A stretch of DNA of 64,000 nucleotides from JAGWRA01 sp963711505. Lineage in GTDB: Bacteria > Acidobacteriota > Vicinamibacteria > Vicinamibacterales > CAVVIG01. Under the pieces are notes generated by a model. The model was not told the origin of the DNA. It ran no database searches and was given only the letters and a program-made list of their open reading frames with translations. Where the stretch lies: assembly GCA_963711505.1 (NCBI GenBank), contig CAVQEJ010000001.1, positions 558,001-622,000 on the forward strand, read 5' to 3'. A program made the translations under genes and the position numbers. Positions 1 through 7,907 of this stretch are shown in pieces. How positions within the stretch are numbered: the stretch's first letter is position 1; every line of letters begins with the position of its first letter.

Positions 1-1294
1 AAGGCGTTCGTGGCCGACGGCCGCGTGTACGGCGCCGGCACGCTTCGTCGTGTCGATGGCCCAGCCGAAGCGCGGCCTCATCCGCTGGCTGCTCGGTCAG
101 ACGTTCTATCCCGACGACAACGACACGCGCGATCGCGACAACAACCCGATCCGTCCCTACGACATGTCGACCGACACGCTCGATGAGTTCATGGGCGTGC
201 GCGTCGACCCGTCGGCGGAGGTCGTCACGGCCGACCTGGCGGTCGTGACGGCGCGGCCCCACCCCGAGGGTGCCGTCTCGCGGAACGCGGTCGGCTACGT
301 CATCGACGGGCGGCTGAACGACGGCTTCCGGGCCGTGAACCTGCTGATGGACAAGGGGATCGCGGTGCGCCGGGTCGACGCGGCGTCGGCGGGCGTCCGT
401 GCCGGCGACTTCCTGGTCGCGCCGGGGCAGGAGGCCGTGATGGCCGACGTCGCGAAGCAGACGGGCGTCGACTTCGCGGCGCTGAAGAGCAGCCCGGCGG
501 CCGGGACGCACGAGCTGAAGCGGCTGCGGGTCGGGATGTACAAGCGGTACTACGGCGGCAACATCGACGAGGGCTGGACGCGCTGGCTGCTCGAGCAGTG
601 GGACTTCAAGCTGACGTCGCTGATGGACGCCGACATCAAGGCCGGCGGCCTGAACGCGAAGTTCGACGTGATCATCCTGCCGAACGACTCGATCGGCATG
701 ATGACCGGCGAGGGCGGCGGCCAGTTCCGCGCGCGGGCCGAGGACTATCCGCCCGACTACCGCAGCGGCTTCGGGGCGGACGGCGTGAAGGCGCTGAACG
801 CGTTCGTCGAGGACGGCGGCACCCTGCTGACGTTCGGTGCGGCGGGCGACCTGCCGATCGAGCGCTTCCACCTGCCGATCCGCAACGTGACGGCGAACCG
901 GAAGTCGAAGGAGTTCTGGTGTCCGGGATCGACGCTGCACGCCTCGTTCGACAACACCAACGCGCTCGCCTACGGCATGCCGTCGGACGGGCTGGTCGTC
1001 TTCCTGGCGGGCAGCCAGGCGTACGAGATCCTGCCGACGCAGTTCAACGAGCGGGTCGAGACGATCGTGACCTTCCCCGGCCGTGACCTCCTGCAGAGCG
1101 GCTGGCTGCTCGGCGAGGACGTCATCGCGAAGAAGGCCGCCATGGTGTCGGTCGAGCACGGCAAGGGCCGTGTCATCCTGATCGGCTTCCGGCCGCAGCA
1201 CCGGGCGCAGACGCACGGCACCTACAAGGTCGTCTTCAATGCGCTGGTGAGCGGACCGTCGGGGACGGCAGCCGGCGCAGCGACGGGCCGGTAG
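1..1294 (+). CDS. M14-family zinc carboxypeptidase, C-terminal part (partial)
   Basis: This is the C-terminal part of a secreted M14-like peptidase. The zinc-binding catalytic domain lies upstream of the window. What is visible is the long C-terminal region found in acidobacterial M14 proteins: a segment with MAQPKRGLIRWLLGQTFYPD, then a glutamine-amidotransferase-like fold (DVIILPNDS, GGTLLTFGAAGDLPIE) ending in GKGRVILIGFRPQHRAQTHG. The first 40 bases read KAFVADGRVYGAGT in frame 1, and the protein continues as FVVSMAQPK in frame 2, so one extra base lies near position 41. The stop is at 1292-1294 and is followed by a GC-rich hairpin. Family assignment is from motif recognition; substrate unknown. 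Confidence 0.8.
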   Translation, partial: RRSWPTAACTAPARFVVSMAQPKRGLIRWLLGQTFYPDDNDTRDRDNNPIRPYDMSTDTLDEFMGVRVDPSAEVVTADLAVVTARPHPEGAVSRNAVGYVIDGRLNDGFRAVNLLMDKGIAVRRVDAASAGVRAGDFLVAPGQEAVMADVAKQTGVDFAALKSSPAAGTHELKRLRVGMYKRYYGGNIDEGWTRWLLEQWDFKLTSLMDADIKAGGLNAKFDVIILPNDSIGMMTGEGGGQFRARAEDYPPDYRSGFGADGVKALNAFVEDGGTLLTFGAAGDLPIERFHLPIRNVTANRKSKEFWCPGSTLHASFDNTNALAYGMPSDGLVVFLAGSQAYEILPTQFNERVETIVTFPGRDLLQSGWLLGEDVIAKKAAMVSVEHGKGRVILIGFRPQHRAQTHGTYKVVFNALVSGPSGTAAGAATGR

Positions 1295-1318
1295 ATCGAA
1301 TCGCACCACCGGTGGCGG

Positions 1319-1342
1319 GCGCCCGGACGCGGTTCCGGGCGC
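1319..1342 (+). terminator. GC-rich stem-loop after the M14 gene
   Basis: GCGCCCGGA (1319-1327) pairs perfectly with TCCGGGCGC (1334-1342) around a 6-base loop. It starts 25 bases after the M14 stop. There is no T-run, so strength as an intrinsic terminator is uncertain. Confidence 0.45.
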
Positions 1343-1359
1343 CGCCGCCGGACGCGCAC

Positions 1360-1409
1360 GTGGTGCGTGGTACGTCCGCACGTTGTACGCCGGACGTCGT
1401 ACGTGACAA
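1360..1409. repeat. Heptamer array (GTNGTAC type)
   Basis: Consecutive 7-base units GTGGTGC, GTGGTAC, then an 8-base unit, GTTGTAC, GCCGGAC, GTCGTAC, GTGACAA run from 1360 to 1409. The array lies between the M14 stop and the SD of the next gene. It belongs to the interspersed heptamer-array family seen throughout this window, each locus with its own consensus. Confidence 0.55.
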
Positions 1410-1449
1410 TCCCTCTCCCCGGCCTCACAATGCGAGGAGGGAGGTCACG

Positions 1450-1860
1450 ATGACCGACACATCCTCGTCCCGCTCCGCCGTTCCGGGCTCCGCCTACGAA
1501 TTCACCGCCGGGCAGAATCACACCGTCTCGCACCTGGCCGTCGTGATGCGCTTCGTCGGCTACGCCCACGTCGTCCTCGGCGTCCTGCTCGGCATCGGCG
1601 TCGTCCGCCTCTGGCGCCTCGTCGTCTCCGCGAGTCTGATCTTCGGCGTGCTGGCGGTGCTCCTGGTCGTGATGGGGCTGTACCTGGCTGCCGCGGCATC
1701 GCACTTCCAGCGGATCGCGACGACGCGCGGCGACGACGTCGGCAATCTGATGACCGCGCTCGACGAGCTGAAGAACGTCTACGCGATGCAGCGGTGGGTC
1801 TTCGTGGCGGCGGCGATCGCCGTGTCGCTCGCGCTCGTCGCGACCGTCGCCGTCGGCTGA
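1450..1860 (+). CDS. Small integral membrane protein, unknown function
   Basis: A 136-residue protein starting at ATG 1450, chosen because GGAGGGAGGT precedes it. A polar N-terminus (about 1-25) is followed by hydrophobic segments at roughly 35-55, 57-78 and 115-135, with a charged loop (RIATTRGDDVGNLMTALDELKNVYAM) split between them, suggesting three membrane helices. I do not recognise a family. It stands alone between the M14 gene and the heme lipoprotein gene, with a possible promoter for the latter directly downstream. Confidence 0.65.
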   Translation: MTDTSSSRSAVPGSAYEFTAGQNHTVSHLAVVMRFVGYAHVVLGVLLGIGVVRLWRLVVSASLIFGVLAVLLVVMGLYLAAAASHFQRIATTRGDDVGNLMTALDELKNVYAMQRWVFVAAAIAVSLALVATVAVG

Positions 1861-1913
1861 CTGAGGTGGCGGCGGCGATCGACCGTTCCTGATCGCGATG
1901 ACGATCTTGGATC

Positions 1914-1942
1914 TTGACAGGGAATCGGATCGTACACGACAG
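1914..1942 (+). promoter_or_regulatory. Possible promoter and GGAATCGGATCGT motif
   Basis: A perfect TTGACA lies at 1914-1919, but no good -10 follows at 17 bases. Directly after it, GGAATCGGATCGT (1921-1933) recurs at 4178-4190 upstream of the Rieske gene. Both copies are within 40 bases of a start codon of a gene with a redox role. Confidence 0.35.
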
Positions 1943-1971
1943 TGAAGGAGCCAGCGCCGAACGAGGAGTGT

Positions 1972-2549
1972 ATGTACCCACAACTGTCTCGGCCCGCTGG
2001 TCGTCCATTTGCGGCGCTCGTGATCGCTGCCGCGCTCGTCTTCTTCACCGCCTGCGCTTCGTCGCCGCAGAGCCCCGATCTGAACGAGTCCAGTCAGATC
2101 GAGGTGTCCTCCCACTCGTCCAGCGCGCAACCGACCGAGCCGGGGGAAGGCGGGGAGCCGGGGGACTCGGAGCCGAGCCCGACCCCCACGCCGACCCCCA
2201 CGCCCACGCCCACGCCACGACGCCCACGCCGACGCCGACGCCGACGCCGACGCCAACGCCGACTCCCACGCCGACGCCCAGCGCGGGACTGACGTACGTC
2301 AAGGACATCCAGCCGATCCTGGCGTCGAGCTGCGTGGTCTGTCACAACTCGTCGCGGGCCAGCGCGGGCTACGATCTGAGCTCGTATGCGGGCGTGATGC
2401 AGGCCGTGACGCCCGGCAGCGCGAACTCGATGCTCATTCTGGTGACGCAGCCCGGGGGGATCATGTACGGGCAATTCGTGGGGAATGCGCAGCAGGATGC
2501 GACGACCATCCGCAACTGGATCGTCAACGACAACGCAACTCAGCAGTAG
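1972..2549 (+). CDS. Secreted lipoprotein with Pro-Thr linker and c-type heme motif (frameshifted)
   Basis: The protein starts at ATG 1972 (MYPQLSRPAG). It has a signal peptide ending in a lipobox, LVFFTAC, so it is probably lipidated and faces the periplasm or the outside. A long low-complexity PTPTPT linker (about residues 65-105) then leads to a small domain with SCVVCHNS, a CXXCH heme-c attachment motif, in the context YVKDIQPILASSC that is typical of planctomycete/acidobacterial cytochrome-like domains. The frame changes by one base inside the repeat near 2218; 578 bases separate start and stop, one short of a multiple of three. It lies 317 bases upstream of the membrane heme genes and may pass electrons to or from them (inference). 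Confidence 0.75.
2168..2281. repeat. CCGACG/CCCACG hexamer microsatellite
   Basis: About 19 tandem six-base units of CCSACG encode the Pro-Thr linker of the lipoprotein. A single-base deletion near CCACGACGCCC (about 2215-2222) interrupts the reading frame. Hexamer slippage alone would keep frame, so the one-base change is either an error or a separate event. Confidence 0.8.
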
Positions 2550-2866
2550 AGCTCACCTGATGGCGAGCCGGTCCGCCCGTCCCCGCGGACCGGTCGCACC
2601 GACACATCGAGCGACCAGAAGGGTCGCCGATGTGTCCTCCCTCGCGATTTTCCTGTCATCACGAAGCGACGAAAGACATACACTTCGGGCGGCGCCTGCG
2701 GTCGACTCTCCGGTCGAAACCGCTGCAGCACAACGAGATCGCAGATGAGCTTCGAAGCTGGAACGGCCTGTGCTTCTGCGGTCGGCGCCTGCCGTGCCGG
2801 TGACGTTCGCCCGCGTCGCCGGTTTGTTCGTCGTTGAACCACGCGTCGTATCGCGAGGATGCGTTG
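2550..2866. other. Intergenic region before the membrane heme genes
   Basis: It holds a strong stem-loop at 2601-2636 and otherwise no convincing gene. Its end carries GCGAGG (2852-2857), the ribosome-binding site of the next gene. No promoter of good quality was seen. Confidence 0.5.
2601..2636 (+). terminator. Stem-loop after the lipoprotein gene
   Basis: GACACATCG-A-GCGACC pairs with GGGTCGCCGATGTGTC around the loop AGAA, with one bulge: a 15-bp stem followed by TCCTCCC and a short ATTTT. It lies 51 bases after the lipoprotein stop. Confidence 0.65.
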
Positions 2867-3619
2867 ATGCGAACTGCTGCGCTTGCTGTCGGTCTGCTCG
2901 TGCTCTGCCAATCCGTTCCCACCTTCGCCGGCCCCGCCGACCTGAACGCTCCCGGCTTCAACGGTGCCGTCGTCGACGCCGCCGTCTCCAGGGGCTGGAC
3001 GGCCATTCCATCGCCCGCACCGGATCCGGTGGAGGTCGCCTGGACCCGACCGGATGTCGCCGCCGCGCCATCGGCGGATCTGCACGTCGACGAGGCGATG
3101 GCGGAGGCCGCCGTTGCGGCCGAATCCGATGATGGAGCCGGGGCTGCGGCCGAGCAGCGCCGCCGGCGTCCCGTCGTCTACACCTACAGCCACGCGTACG
3201 ACGTCCGGAACCGGATTCACAAGTACGCGGCCTACACGATGTTGCCGTTGTTCGCGGCGGAAGCGGTCGTGGGCGAGAAGCTGTACAACAACCCGATTCA
3301 GACGCGGAGCCTGCGCCACTGGCACGGCGCCCTGGCGACGGGCATCTACATGCTGTTCACCGTCAACACCGTGACGGGCGTCTGGAACATGTGGGAGGGG
3401 CGGCACGATCCGAACGGCCGGACGCTCCGGACGATTCACGGACTGCTGATGATGGCGGCCGACGTCGGCTTCGTGGCCACGGCGGCCTCGGCGCCGAACA
3501 GCCGGACGTTCAACGGCCTGCTGAACTTCGACAGTCAGAAGACGGTGCACCTCGGCATCGCGATGACCTCGATCGGGATAGCGACGACCGGCTATCTGAT
3601 CATGCTGTTCAGGCACTGA
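2867..3619 (+). CDS. Exported membrane protein, cytochrome b561-like four-helix bundle
   Basis: A 250-residue protein starting at ATG 2867 after GCGAGG. A signal peptide (MRTAALAVGLLVLCQSVPTF) is followed by an acidic Ala-rich periplasmic stretch to about residue 95, then four hydrophobic helices. Histidines sit at the helix edges: YSHAYDV, IHKYAAY, RHWHGAL, RTIHGLL and TVHLGIA. This pattern suits a membrane protein binding b-type heme between helices, like cytochrome b561 and related ferric reductase domains. It is one base upstream of the next gene, a second His-containing membrane protein, and close to a Rieske protein, so an electron-transfer role is likely. The exact family was not recognised. 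Confidence 0.65.
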   Translation: MRTAALAVGLLVLCQSVPTFAGPADLNAPGFNGAVVDAAVSRGWTAIPSPAPDPVEVAWTRPDVAAAPSADLHVDEAMAEAAVAAESDDGAGAAAEQRRRRPVVYTYSHAYDVRNRIHKYAAYTMLPLFAAEAVVGEKLYNNPIQTRSLRHWHGALATGIYMLFTVNTVTGVWNMWEGRHDPNGRTLRTIHGLLMMAADVGFVATAASAPNSRTFNGLLNFDSQKTVHLGIAMTSIGIATTGYLIMLFRH

Positions 3620-3620
3620 C

Positions 3621-4103
3621 ATGCCGGCGTTCCTCACGCACTGGATCTCGACCTGGGCGGCCGTCTTCGGAGACTCGTCGATGCTCCGGACGGCCGTCGA
3701 CTTCGCCCACGTCGGCGGGCTGCTCGCCGGCGGGGGCTGCGCGGTGGCGGCCGACCGGGCCACGCTCATCGCGTCGCGCCAGGACGGGCCGCTCCGCCAG
3801 CACCAGCTGCGGGCGCTGCGCGGCGTGCACCGGCTCGTGCTGGTGGCCCTGGCGTTCGTCGTCGCGAGCGGCGTGCTGCTGTTCGCGAGCGACTTCAACA
3901 CCTTTGTGGTCTCGTACGTGTTCTGGCTGAAGATGGGGCTCGTCGTGCTGCTGCTGGCCAACGGAGGCCTGCTGCTGCGTCTCGAGCGCCGGGCCGAACG
4001 CGGCATCGAGCAGGCCTGGACGGGCCTGCGCTACGCGTCGATCGCGAGCCTGACGTTGTGGTTCCTGACGACGCTGGCCGGCGTGGCGCTCACCAACATC
4101 TAG
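3621..4103 (+). CDS. Four-helix integral membrane protein, probable heme or quinone site subunit
   Basis: A 160-residue protein whose ATG follows the previous stop by a single base, so the two are translated as a unit. Hydrophobic segments lie at about 20-42, 68-92, 97-115 and 134-158. Candidate ligands are the His residues in DFAHVGGLLA and RGVHRLVLV. Arg-rich loops are presumably cytoplasmic. With the preceding protein it could form a membrane cytochrome that exchanges electrons with the Rieske protein encoded 108 bases downstream. No specific family name is claimed. Confidence 0.6.
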   Translation: MPAFLTHWISTWAAVFGDSSMLRTAVDFAHVGGLLAGGGCAVAADRATLIASRQDGPLRQHQLRALRGVHRLVLVALAFVVASGVLLFASDFNTFVVSYVFWLKMGLVVLLLANGGLLLRLERRAERGIEQAWTGLRYASIASLTLWFLTTLAGVALTNI

Positions 4104-4177
4104 CGGGATGCGGCCATCGCCATCGGCTGAGGAGGACGGCGCTGCCGCGCGGGAACGGCCCCGTGCGGCGGAGTCCT

Positions 4178-4190
4178 GGAATCGGATCGT
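4178..4190 (+). promoter_or_regulatory. Second copy of GGAATCGGATCGT
   Basis: This 13-mer is identical to 1921-1933 and lies 21 bases upstream of the Rieske start codon. It may be part of a promoter or an operator shared by the lipoprotein and Rieske genes. Confidence 0.3.
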
Positions 4191-4211
4191 TACCCTGGGA
4201 GTGCAAGGACC

Positions 4212-4766
4212 ATGAACGAACGGGAGCTTCGCCTGACGATGATCTGCGGCGACGATCGGCCGCCGCACGACGGTGACGCGCAGGACGGCGACGGATCGAC
4301 GCGCCGCCAGTTCCTGCAGCAGGCGACCTGTGCGGTCGGCGCGCTGGCGGCCTTCGGCCTGCCGGCCGAGGCGATGGCGCTGCCGATCGGGGAGATCAGC
4401 GGCACGCAGGCGCCGGGCAGCGACGCCGTGCAGAAGTACCCGATCCCCGCGTCGGACGGCGTGAAGATCGATCGGAAGAACGAGGTGATCCTCGTGCGCT
4501 ATCAGGGCCGGGTCTATGCGTTCGGCCTGTGGTGCCCGCACCAGAACACGGCGCTGAACTGGGTCGCCGGCGACGACGAGTTCCAGTGCCCGAAGCACCA
4601 TTCGAAGTACAAGCCGACCGGTCAGTTCATCTCGGGCCGCGCCACCCGCAACATGGACCGCTACGGCATCAGCAAGGATGGCGATGCCGTCGTCGTCGAT
4701 CTGGACATGATCTACCAGTCCGACAAGGACGCCGCGAAGTGGCAGGCGGCGAGCATTTCGGCGTAA
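4212..4766 (+). CDS. Tat-exported Rieske [2Fe-2S] protein
   Basis: A 184-residue protein with SD AAGGACC before ATG 4212. A twin-arginine signal lies at residues 31-50 (RRQFLQQATC, then a hydrophobic stretch). The Rieske cluster motif is complete: Cys108 and His110 in WCPHQNT, Cys126 and His129 in CPKHHS, with 15 residues between the pairs. This binds a [2Fe-2S] cluster through two Cys and two His and acts outside the cytoplasmic membrane. Unlike bc1 Rieske proteins there is no cytochrome b neighbour of the usual length; the partners are the two small membrane proteins upstream. The 3' end faces a minus-strand gene whose stop is only 9 bases away. Confidence 0.9.
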   Translation: MNERELRLTMICGDDRPPHDGDAQDGDGSTRRQFLQQATCAVGALAAFGLPAEAMALPIGEISGTQAPGSDAVQKYPIPASDGVKIDRKNEVILVRYQGRVYAFGLWCPHQNTALNWVAGDDEFQCPKHHSKYKPTGQFISGRATRNMDRYGISKDGDAVVVDLDMIYQSDKDAAKWQAASISA

Positions 4767-4775
4767 CGGAAGCGC

Positions 4776-5633
4776 TTATTCCCTTCCCGTCAGACAGACC
4801 GCTGACCAGGGGCGATTGCCTTTGGGGCGACTTGCTTCGGGGAGCAGGGCGAACACGTTCAGCGGAAAGGGCAGTCGCTTCAGCCTCGATGCCGTCTTGA
4901 ACTGCGAGCGAACGTCGATCGCCTTCCAGCCGTGCGGTTCGAAGAATTCCGGTCCCTCCGGCGGGCCGAACTTCAGCGGCGCGCCGGCGCGGTCGAGCGG
5001 GCCGCCGATCTGCTGCTGCATCATCTTCAGCAGGCCCGGTGACGCGATGTCGAACACCCAGCGCTCGAAGCCCGCGGATGCCGCCAGGTCGTCGGCCAGC
5101 GCCCCGGCTTCCCCGGGTGCGAGGTACACGAGCAGGCCTTCGGTGATGACGAGCACGCGGCGTGCGCGCTGCCCGACCCGGTCGAATAGCGCGCGGCGTG
5201 CCGCGACATCGGCCAGATCGAGCGGCACGCGTTCGAGCGCGCAGCTCGGGCGCTCGCCGGCGAGCGCCGCCGCCTTCTCGGCCAGGAGGTCCGGCAGGTC
5301 GACTTCGATCCAGGTGAGCGTCGCGGGCAGGGCCATGCGGTACGGTCGCGCGTCGAGTCCTGCGGCCAGGTTCACCACGGTGTCGACGCCCTGCTGGATC
5401 TGGCCGGTGATGAAGCGGTCGAACAGCACGGTGCGGGTGACCCAGGCCCAGGCGTGCCGGTGCTTCGGCGGCACCCCCTCGGCGATCTGCCGGCCGCGCG
5501 GCCCGGCGAGCGCGCGCGCGTACGGATCCCGGAACAGCGCATCGGCGCGATCGGTTTCGTCGGCACGGTAGATCGCGGCCCACAGGGCCGTGTCCGAGAT
5601 GTGGCGGATCTGGCCTTCGGTGTCGGTCGGCAT
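4776..5633 (-). CDS. SAM-dependent O-methyltransferase, Ppm1/LCMT-like family
   Basis: A 285-residue cytosolic protein of the class I methyltransferase family related to leucine carboxyl methyltransferases (the bacterial group often called TIGR00027). Visible marks are the N-terminal RHISDTALWAA, the PYARALAGPRG region, the SAM-binding segment VVNLAAGLDARPYRM, the acidic EVDLPDLL and the motif ITEGLLVYL. GAGG precedes the start. The substrate is unknown; in actinobacteria and acidobacteria such enzymes often modify secondary metabolites. It converges on the Rieske gene. Confidence 0.85.
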   Translation of the reverse strand: MPTDTEGQIRHISDTALWAAIYRADETDRADALFRDPYARALAGPRGRQIAEGVPPKHRHAWAWVTRTVLFDRFITGQIQQGVDTVVNLAAGLDARPYRMALPATLTWIEVDLPDLLAEKAAALAGERPSCALERVPLDLADVAARRALFDRVGQRARRVLVITEGLLVYLAPGEAGALADDLAASAGFERWVFDIASPGLLKMMQQQIGGPLDRAGAPLKFGPPEGPEFFEPHGWKAIDVRSQFKTASRLKRLPFPLNVFALLPEASRPKGNRPWSAVCLTGRE

Positions 5634-5678
5634 GCTGAGCCTCGATGAAGGTGGTCGTGAACGGCGCGGCCGCCGCGC

Positions 5679-6263
5679 TCAGGCGGGATCGGCCCGTCCG
5701 TCCATGTCGACGGGCACCGCCCGGCGGACGGCGGCCCAGGCCAGCCGCGGCTCGGACACGGCTTCGAACGTCAGCGGCGGCGGCAGGCCGAGCCCCGGCC
5801 AGCCGACACCGAACCAGCCGAACTTCCAGGCATTGCCATCCAGCACGACGTCGCCCGTGCCGTCTGCGTGCTCGCGGATGACCACGCGGCGCACCGCACC
5901 GAGCGGCACGCGCCGCACGCGCCGGCGCCAGACGCCCGAGGCGAACAGCGCGCGGCGGTCGGTGACCCCGTAGAAGGTCCACTCGCGCCGGAGCGCGTCC
6001 CAGAAGAACCGGCCAGCGAGCAGGTAGAGCCCGATCAGGACGAACAGCACCCCCCAGACCTGCATGCCGATCGGAGCCCGCACGCGGATGGCGGCGTACT
6101 CGTAGACGAAGGCGATGCCGGTGAAGAGCAGGCTGAACGGGGTGAAGACGATGTCGGCCGCCTGGAGGCGGATCCCGATCTTCGGCCGGCCCGTCCAGAC
6201 GATCCGCTCGTCCGGATCGAGATAGGGCGCGAGCAGCGCTGCGGTTTCGGTCTCCGCCGTCAT
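5679..6263 (-). CDS. Membrane protein with bacterial PH-like domain
   Basis: A 194-residue protein with the SD GGGAGA. It opens with PYLDPDERIVWTGRP, the usual entry of bacterial PH-domain membrane proteins, then two membrane helices (about 38-60 and 66-88), then a beta-rich half containing FYGVTDRRALF and RVPLGAVRRVVI. The fold probably binds lipids or proteins at the membrane; function unknown. It stands between a methyltransferase and an ACT-domain gene on the same strand, with gaps of 42-45 bases. Confidence 0.75.
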   Translation of the reverse strand: MTAETETAALLAPYLDPDERIVWTGRPKIGIRLQAADIVFTPFSLLFTGIAFVYEYAAIRVRAPIGMQVWGVLFVLIGLYLLAGRFFWDALRREWTFYGVTDRRALFASGVWRRRVRRVPLGAVRRVVIREHADGTGDVVLDGNAWKFGWFGVGWPGLGLPPPLTFEAVSEPRLAWAAVRRAVPVDMDGRADPA

Positions 6264-6305
6264 CGGGCTCTCCCACCGCCGGCCGTGGGGCCGGGCCCTC
6301 CGCGT

Positions 6306-6725
6306 TCAGGCAGACGTCTGCGCCGCATGGTCGTGCCGGATGGTGTGTCCGGCCGCGCGAAGGGCCTGCGCGGCCGCCGGCAGATCGCGATCCCGCACGA
6401 GGAGGTAGTCGGTATCGTACGTCGACAGCGAGAAGATCGAAACCCCGGCTGTCGCCAGCGTGCCGGCGAGATCCGCCAGGATGCCGGTCAGGCTGAAGTC
6501 GAGCGGGCCCTCGACGGCGAGCAGCCGCCGGTCGCGCTCGGACTGCACGCCGGCCGGCGCCGACGCCTCGAGGCAGACGATCGACAGCTCTTCGGGCGTG
6601 CGCGTCACCGAATAGAACGGGTCGCTGAACAGCCCCGCCGGCACCCGATCGGTGGCTCGCAGCCGGCAGATGGCATATCGGCCCGGCAGGACGTGGATGA
6701 CGAGCGGGCGGCCGGTCAGAGGCAT
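6306..6725 (-). CDS. ACT-domain protein
   Basis: A 139-residue cytosolic protein with a clear SD (AAGGAG). It has two ACT-like halves; the second, DFSLTGILADLAGTLATAGVS followed by IFSLSTYDTDYLLV, matches the amino-acid-binding ACT fold of the group sometimes annotated as aspartate-kinase-like or CASTOR-like. It has no catalytic domain. It probably senses a small ligand, but its target is not visible in the neighbourhood. Confidence 0.75.
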   Translation of the reverse strand: MPLTGRPLVIHVLPGRYAICRLRATDRVPAGLFSDPFYSVTRTPEELSIVCLEASAPAGVQSERDRRLLAVEGPLDFSLTGILADLAGTLATAGVSIFSLSTYDTDYLLVRDRDLPAAAQALRAAGHTIRHDHAAQTSA

Positions 6726-6829
6726 GACGATCGCTCCTTCCGGGTGATCGGCGTACGGTCCGCCCGGTCGGCCGGGCGAGTCCCGTCCGGCCGGGCGACC
6801 GATGGACGCGGTCCGCGTCCGATCCGATG

Positions 6830-7764
6830 TTACGACTGCGGGCGTGCCTGCGCCAGATCGGTGAGGGGATGTGCGAAGCCCAGCGCGCGCAGGGTCTCCA
6901 GATCGAGGTTGCCCGTGGCGGCCAGTCCCTGCGCCTGCTGGAAGGCCTGCACGGCCTTCTTCGTCTCCGCGGTCCAGTGGCCGTCGGTGGCGCCAGGCTT
7001 GACGCCGCGCTTGTCGAGCGTCTGCTGAATCGTCTGCACCACGGCCGGGCCCGCCTGCATCTCCGCACCGGCGAAGGGCGCCTGGTCATCGGTCAGCATC
7101 AGCACGTCCGCCGGCCCGGGACGATTCAGGATCGCGTCGAGGCCGAGCGCGTGAATCAGCTCCAGATCCGGCGCGCCGGTCTCGGCCAGGCCCTGCGCCT
7201 TCTGGAACTCGCGCGCGGCCTTCTCCGAGTTGGCGTGCCAGACGCCGAGGATGTTCCCCGGAATCGTCGTCCTCTTCGCCGCGGCCTGCTTCGCCTCCAG
7301 GCTCATCTGGACCTGCCGGACGCCGGCCGCGCTGAGATAGAGCGGCGTGCCCCCGCCGGCAAGCGCCTCCTTCGAGAGCGGCGCGCCCGCGGCCGCCGGT
7401 TCGCCGTCGAGCAGCTGCGGCAGACCCAGGGCCACGAGGGTCATCAGGTTCGGGTGCCCGGAGGGATCGATCCCCTTCCTGGCCTGGAACGCCGTGAGCG
7501 CCTTCGTGCTCCCGTCTCCCCACACGCCGTCCGTCTTGTCCGGCGCGAAGCCGGCCCCTTTCAGGGCGGTCTGCACCTGGCGGACCGCGCCCGGGCTCAG
7601 GTAGATCGTCACGGCCGCTCGGCGGCGGCTGCCGCCGGCCGGCCCTGCGCCGCCGGCCGGTTCTGGCCGGCGCTGATGCCGGGTGTCGAAGCGAGGAGCA
7701 AGGCCGCGGCTGGAAGCGCGAGTCCGAGGCCGCGCCGGAGTCTGCCCATCGTGCTGTGGCTCAT
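6830..7764 (-). CDS. Secreted peptidoglycan-binding protein with three PG_binding_1 modules (frameshifted)
   Basis: Translation begins at ATG 7764 after AGGAG and gives a signal peptide (MSHSTMGRLRRGLGLALPAA, cleavage near STPGISAG). A one-base frame change near 7610, after AAAERP, leads into the mature part starting TIYLSPGAVRQVQTALK. Three peptidoglycan-binding type repeats follow, each with a VQxxL helix and a W-G-x-x-T/S-x-x-A/V-x-x-F-Q core (GVWGDGSTKALTAFQ, GVWHANSEKAAREFQ, GHWTAETKKAVQAFQ). The protein has about 311 residues and no catalytic domain. It likely attaches to the cell wall. Confidence 0.8.
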
Positions 7765-7907
7765 CGTCTTTCTGTTCTCCTGTGTGAGATCGGGGCCTGC
7801 CGCGATGAGTGCCCGGTCCGAGCTGAACAATGGGCGGATCCTAGCACGGCTGAGCCTCGCGGCGGGTGTGTCCCGGCCGGCGGCAACGGGGCGGGGTGCC
7901 GGGGGCG

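Noticed and set aside
2540..4006. A 488-codon minus-strand frame opposite the membrane heme genes
   Set aside because: No recognisable domain; plus-strand genes have starts, SD and membrane helices.
4669..7089. An 806-codon minus-strand frame across several genes
   Set aside because: It crosses three well-supported genes in another frame on the same strand and is Arg/Pro rich.
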